From Nemertoderma westbladi (taxonomy: Eukaryota > Xenacoelomorpha > Nemertodermatida > Nemertodermatidae), in NCBI GenBank assembly GCA_032718475.1, contig JAUCBJ010008343.1, forward strand, positions 1 to 64,000: 64,000 nt of DNA. The letters are read 5' to 3'. The position numbers and the translations under genes are program-made. Shown in pieces: positions 58,601 to 64,000 of this stretch. The notes under the pieces were generated by a model. The model had not been told where the DNA came from. It worked only from the letters and a program-made list of their open reading frames with translations, and searched no databases. The stretch's first letter is position 1; each line of letters opens with the position of its first letter.

Positions 58601-60903
58601 TCGCTAGCAGTATAGATGCGTGTAGGCTCCACACCTTGCGCATGAGATACTTCAGACCTAACAGGTTGACACATTGTTACGGGGGGTGTTGGTATACCCT
58701 TTTGTGTATTTACTAATTTATTGCGTTCTAGCGCGATACTTTGCTGCACTTCTTGCAACTCTAATCTACTTTCCCTTACTGTGCCCTTGAATTGCTGAAC
58801 GGTCTCCTGCATCTGTCCGAGCAGGAGATCCATCCCCCGTCGTCTCTCATCCACCCATTCAACCGCCGAAGCGGGATTCGCCAACGTTGTAGCGGGCGGA
58901 CGAGGGACAACGGGCGACAAATCATGAATATTTCGCTCGGAGTCCAGGGCATGAACTGTCTCATGGGCTGTTCTGCTGGGCACAGGTAGCTTAGTGCTGT
59001 GCAAAGGGAATTGAGAGGTAGGTTCAGGGAGTACAGGTGTCTCTACGACCGAAAGGGTGGCTTCGGGAACAGGCCTAATTATTTCAGGCTCATCTACTAT
59101 AGTAGGGAGTCTCTCTATTGTAATTATTTGGTCTGTGGGTTCTGTACTACCTAAGTTGGTGTTATTTAGTTGCCTTCGAACAGCTGGAGGCAAATCAGGC
59201 AATTTCTGATGGTGGGATGTTCTTTTACGTCTGCTTAGGTGAGATATATTTCCTTTGCCTTCAGTGTCGGTGGTATCGCCTTCCTCAGATGATGTATAAC
59301 CTTGTCTTTTGGGAGTAGATCGATTCATCATCTGCATATTACTAGCTGTTAACTGTTTATTAAAGTTGTCTTGTCTCTCTTGAAGATTTTCCAACTCTAG
59401 TTGGGTTGTCTCTTCAGATGCCCTCCGTTCTGCTTCTGCCACTGCTATTTTTCTTTCCGCTTCGGCCGCCTTTCTTTCCGCTTCTGCTGCTGCCACTTTT
59501 CTTTCCGCTTCGGCCGCCTTTCTTTCGTCTTCTACTGCTGCAGCTGCCACTTTTCTTTCCGCTTCGGCCGCCTTTCTTTCGGCTTCTACTGCTGCAGCTG
59601 CCGCTTTTGCCTCTGCCGCTGCCGCTTTTGCCTCTGCCGCTGCTTCTGCCGCTTTTCTATCCACTTCTGCCGCTTTTCGTTCCGCTTCTGCCGCTGCCAC
59701 TGCCGCTGCTGCTGTCTTTCTATCTTCTATACGTTTTTTCTTTACTTGTTCTTCTTGAACCTTAGCGATGCGGATGCTTTCACTGAATTTAGCTTGGTTC
59801 GCAGCTAACCTATCCACATCGATTGCGTCCAACACACGCTGGGCTCCTTCACTATTAGGGCTAAGCCCCTCTAACCTTCTCCTCAACTCTTCATCACCTA
59901 AAAAACGTTGATAGTCTGACAGATAGATGTCAATGGCATCCCTCTTATGCGGTTTCTCTGCCGTCGCTTCACTTTCCACTTGGGAAAATGTAGCATCTGT
60001 TGAATCTCCATGGGTTGAGCGCTCATCTAGTTGGGCTTTCCACTGAGCCGTTCCTTGAACCTGGAGACTCACCTTTTGAAACCAAGTCTTTACAGCAACT
60101 TGCAACGACGTGTCTTGTCTTCTTTTAGAAGCCTCCTCAAAGGCTGATAAGATTAGCCTGATTCGTAGAATTCTTTCTCTAACTTGATAAAGCAGTTGTC
60201 CCTGCTCTTGAGGTCCTTGGGGTTGTTGAAACAGTTGTTTTTCTACTCGCTCCATAGAGCTGAAGAATCCCTGTGCGTATCCGGCTGCGGACCTCTTCCA
60301 CACAGCTGGATCGGTGGTCTCCTTGGCTACTCCCATCCGGTGTATGTCTTCCCAGGCAGCTTCTGATAAATCAAACGGGAGTCCGGGTCCGGGGAAGTTC
60401 CATTGCGACTCGACCATAGACTTCAGTTCTTCCCTTGTGTATCCCTCATAACTATCTTTAGTCAATCGCTTACTTCTCGCCCAATCGATCTGGTGTTCTT
60501 CCACCGCGATCAATATCCTAGTGAGTACGGCTGCAGGCAGGATGAGAAGGGGATCCGAATAAACCGCATCCGTCATCTTTGCTCCGCGCTCGGGTGTCAG
60601 CTCTACAGTATCTTCACTACTGGAGCTGTTGGGCCGCTGAGAAATAAGTTCTTGGCTCGCGGGTTGTTGCTGTTCCGCTGCTTCTTGGTCCCGCTTGACC
60701 TGGGCTCGAGTGCCTATGATAGACCTATGGTGTTGGACCAGCCTAGGTTCTGTTATTACTACTGGAGGGATGACCTTCCTCACAGTGGGAGGTGAACTGA
60801 ACTTAGGTGTAGACGGTTCTACACCCTTATCTGAGTCGCAGATAGTTACATCTAATAAACTGTCTGACAGGTTCTGCTTAGTATCAGACATGTTTGTTTG
60901 CAC
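52669..60903 (-). mobile_element. BEL/Pao LTR retrotransposon gag-pol, one internal stop
   Basis: A single minus-strand frame of 2745 codons from ATG 60903 to the stop at 52669, broken only by one TGA at 55293-55291 (codon 1871). Order: a long Gag with an Ala/Glu/Lys/Arg coiled-coil tract (about 386-498); three Pao-type Cys/His knuckles (about 1108-1178: CALCDGTHRLNMC, CYNCLRHGHQRRTC, CAKCGAKHH); an aspartic protease with Asp-Ser-Gly (NALLDSGSTGTFID, about 1285); reverse transcriptase with YMDD (about 1784, IYMDDNLKS); the stop; RNase H (VFGDASDMGIG, about 1961); an integrase zinc domain (HSKLYHAG ... NCIPCRKAF); and the DDE core (GVDLFGP, SDKGTNF, WERLIRSVK) with the usual C-terminal GDMVLIVDVDLPRKRWQTG. 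All catalytic motifs are present. It copies itself through RNA and integrates the product. The TGA falls between reverse transcriptase and RNase H, just before the conserved FDPLG block. Confidence 0.95.
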
Positions 60904-63092
60904 AGTTGAATGTCTACTGCTATATTACAGTCTAAGTAAGTCTAGTAATTCAGTATTAACTGCTAGCCTAGTAATTAATTACCGATACTGCTACTCAGTG
61001 TAGCGTGATATATAATATATTAGTATACCGGTATGCTTATAGTATATATAAGTATTATTACAGACTAGTTTATCACAGAATACCGGTAGGTAATTTTAGC
61101 ACAAATATATATAAATATATAATAGGCCTATCGTGAATACCGGTATGCAGTTTACACTTATAGTGTATATATATAAGTATAATTACAGACTAGAATTAAT
61201 TACAGAGTACCGGTATGATTTCAACCTAAAATTTATAGAAATAAATATAATAAGCCTATTGTAAATACCGGTATGTCAATTATTTTAAATAATTGAATTT
61301 CTGAATTTTAAGGGTTACTTGGTTACTTTAACTTACTTTATTGCCGTTATTTAAGCAGTAGTCCAACTGATATTGAGACCTAATTGTTATATGGCAGGCC
61401 TACTATTTATAAATCGTTTGAGTTGATTTATAATATATATATACCCGTTTAATGGGTTTTGTCAATGTTTGAAATAAATGTTATTATTTCTGGGGGAGTC
61501 ACTACACATAAGCTGTGCGCTCTCAGTGGAGTGCTACTTGTTAGACACTAAAACAAATAATTCTAATTTACCTAAGTTACTTATTACTACTAATTACGTA
61601 CAATTCTGGTTGAGATTACAATCTCTAAATAAACACAAAAATTTAATTACAAATACACAAATACAAATTTTTTAGGGTAATTTTACAGGGAATCTACAAA
61701 CCAGCCTAACAAAGGGTTAGAATATCTGGTTATTACAACGGACAGGTTACTACGGTATTTGAAAACAATAAGTAGTAGTAAATATACTGCGTTGTCCAGA
61801 TAGGAAAATACCACCGCCTGACGACCTATAACCGTATCGCTATAGGTACTACATTATGTATCACGGAGTGTTCCTACCTAGAGATTAATTACCGCGGTCT
61901 ACCAGAACCAACGTGCCTATTAACCACTTTACAACACAAATATACTGCCTACACACTAATCACCTTCGGAAAGTACTGTACACTAAACCCTAAATTAGGT
62001 ACAAGTACTTGTACAACAAATAATTAGTAGTTAGAAATACTTGAACAGCTAAAAGAACCACGGTATCTGCTGGAGTGACCAAAGCATAAAATCTCCAGTC
62101 TTTACCTACGCCGAGCAGCCCTGATGTAGTACCGTTGTTAGTTTAACTATAACGGTATGTATAACAAACACAATTACTGTAGGAACAAACTTGGGGATAT
62201 GAATGTTGCGAATAATCGCATAAACTCTGAATAATAAATATTACGCTACGAGTACAAACTACTCAAACAAAATGCAGACCAAATACTGACAGACTACTAT
62301 CAAGCCTAAACAAACTACGGTATATGCAGACTCCAAAATGATTAGTTAGTACGCGTTCTAACCCAGTAGTACGACTTATTCTTTCACAGGGGGTTTACCT
62401 CACAGCACTTGAAGCCCCTACTTTCCTAACTTAGCACTTTATCGGACAGATGCTCTACACACACCGAAATTTCCTCAAACCCAACAACAGCCAGACAACT
62501 ATCCAGCCTACAAATTATCTAAATAAAATTATACGCTACCCGTACAGACTACACAAACAAAGTACAGACCAAACGCTGGCAGACTACTATCAAGCCTAAA
62601 TAAACTACAGTATACGCAGACTCCGAAATGGTTAAGTAGTATGCGTTCTAACCCAGTAGTACGACTTATTCTTTAGATGGGGGTTTACCTTACAGCTATG
62701 GCTGCCCCTACTTCCTAACCGTTCTTTATCGGACATACACTCTACATGCACTGCAATCCGTTCAGACCTAATCAACAGTTAGCCAACAGTCAAGCCTACA
62801 AATTATCTGTACAATCTGAGCAGGCCTACACGCCTTCTGCTCAATACTGGCCTACAAATAAATAAAACTGACAGAAATAAGTAAGCTCCAAAAGAAACAA
62901 GGGGTGTACAGTCCCTAATCTCTTAAACAGCCTACCGGTATACAATACCACAATCGAATAATACTGCTGTACCTGTACTGTAAGTAAGTACCGGTCCGGA
63001 TGATCAGGCAGTCAGGCCTACTGGTTACCGGTCGACCGGTACTTTCTACTAGATTGCTTACACCGCAATCCAGAAGCAATATCTGTTATTGT
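60904..63092. other. Leader-like non-coding region with a 290-bp tandem duplication
   Basis: Lies 5' of the gag start on the minus strand. About 62230-62519 and 62520-62811 are two diverged copies of one block (shared AGACTACTATCAAGCCTAAA at 62291 and 62581). TACCGGTA palindromes are frequent. No convincing tRNA primer-binding site was found next to the repeat at 63093. No gene. Confidence 0.6.
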
Positions 63093-64000
63093 TTGCGCTT
63101 TTAAGACCTTTGACAGTTTAACCTGCCAAATTAGGATGTCTTTTAGATGATATATATTCTTTAGCTTATGACGAGTATTTGATACACTACATTAGCCGAA
63201 GCCAGTCTATGCGCAATCATTCACCCGTTGGATATACCCGGGAGACTGAGTTCGGAGCTTAATGATTGATGGTGTAAGCCTACCGTATTATTCGACTGAT
63301 CGTAATATATAATCTCTGAGAAATATTATTCACTTTCGGGAAATATTAACAGTTCCTTTACGACGTGGCGCTCTAAATATGTAAACAGAGTTATGACTTA
63401 AACTAGACACAACGAAAAGGCTATAGATTTACGTATATGGCACATTCTTTAGGAGATGCTTTGTTATCAGTTACAATCATACACAATGCTGCACAATGCT
63501 GCACACTAATCTGCCGACCTTCACTAAATTTGGTCACGTATAAAGAGAGCAACATACAATTTATGTCGGGCATATGAAATAGCATGAGATTCACTTCAAA
63601 CCACTTAACATAGGTCGCAATCATTTATCTGTAACCGGTCTCTCTAACCTTTAGTATATCAAGAAGGTGGGGTGTCTGACTATTGATCAGTTTTCCGATA
63701 TAATATTTCATCAACCAATATAATGAATAACCGACAGTAAAAGCAGCAAAGTTAAGGTATGAATGATTATTAAGTGAGTTAACTGAGTTTTGGTTTGATT
63801 TGGTTTGTTTGATAACAGATATACGTTCTATAATTAAGCCTACTAATGTAAAGCTAAAGAATGCTGATATACGGAAGTGCCAAAAGCCGGTGTTCTTAGG
63901 CTCTGGACAAAAACATAACACTGAATTACTGAGTTTCTGTATCCAACTCCAACACAGAGACAAAAAACGCTCTGATTGGTCAACCGAACAACGAGAGAAC
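63093..64000 (-). repeat. Direct repeat, right copy (candidate 5' LTR), cut by window end
   Basis: Partner of 48276-49185 starting at the same TGTTTGCGC. It carries an 18-base insertion (CAAACCACTTAACATAGG region, near 63596) and a few substitutions relative to the left copy. It is incomplete at position 64000. Confidence 0.6.

Noticed and set aside
59401-59808. Cys/Phe/Arg- and Leu/Pro-rich plus-strand frames
   Set aside because: Antisense translation of the repetitive Ala/Glu/Lys-rich Gag tract.

Overview
This is a eukaryotic, almost certainly metazoan, nuclear window: AT-rich, intron-containing and crowded with repeats. A full-length BEL/Pao retrotransposon (a class known only from animals), DEG/ENaC channel genes with LDL-receptor class A modules and an SDHAF4 gene support an animal. 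A marine invertebrate is plausible, but the phylum cannot be fixed from sequence alone. If the candidate bicistronic, trans-spliced arrangement at 3.8-5.0 kb is real, it would favour a lineage that uses spliced leaders (for example tunicates or cnidarians).

Layout. 1-3.6 kb: non-coding, with an inverted-repeat (foldback) element and a 15-bp minisatellite. 3.97-4.90 kb: two compact intronless genes on the plus strand, a PET100-like protein and SDHAF4, both presumed mitochondrial respiratory-complex assembly factors, sharing an exact 17-base upstream motif. 5.9-7.0 kb: a 44-bp minisatellite and a GATACG-ended element. 7.3-10.7 kb: DEG/ENaC channel gene A, two exons, intact, minus strand. 11.2-13.9 kb: about 47 near-identical copies of a 57-bp satellite. 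17-23.5 kb: a decayed zinc-knuckle gene (minus strand) interrupted by a LINE, then a second LINE remnant. 23.6-33 kb and 41.1-48 kb: two diverged copies of a segmental duplication carrying DEG/ENaC paralogs B (complete but frameshifted) and C (second exon only). Between them lie a piggyBac-like non-autonomous element, 3 kb of 19-bp satellite and a large foldback element. 48-64 kb: a BEL/Pao element on the minus strand (gag-pol open except for one in-frame TGA), a decayed unidentified gene downstream of pol in the same orientation, and two near-identical flanking copies of a segment of at least 0.9 kb that may be its LTRs or a separate duplication.

How the parts relate. The three channel genes are tandem paralogs on one strand. 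B and C are the recent pair, and comparing their introns gives clean presence/absence calls: a 1.74-kb minisatellite-bearing insertion only in B, and a LINE with target-site duplication only in C. Homology of C to B stops about 50 bases short of where exon 1 should be, exactly where inverted-repeat and retroelement sequence begins, so the missing exon may lie beyond the window end. No RNA gene apart from tRNA-derived SINE-like sequences, and no CRISPR array, was found.
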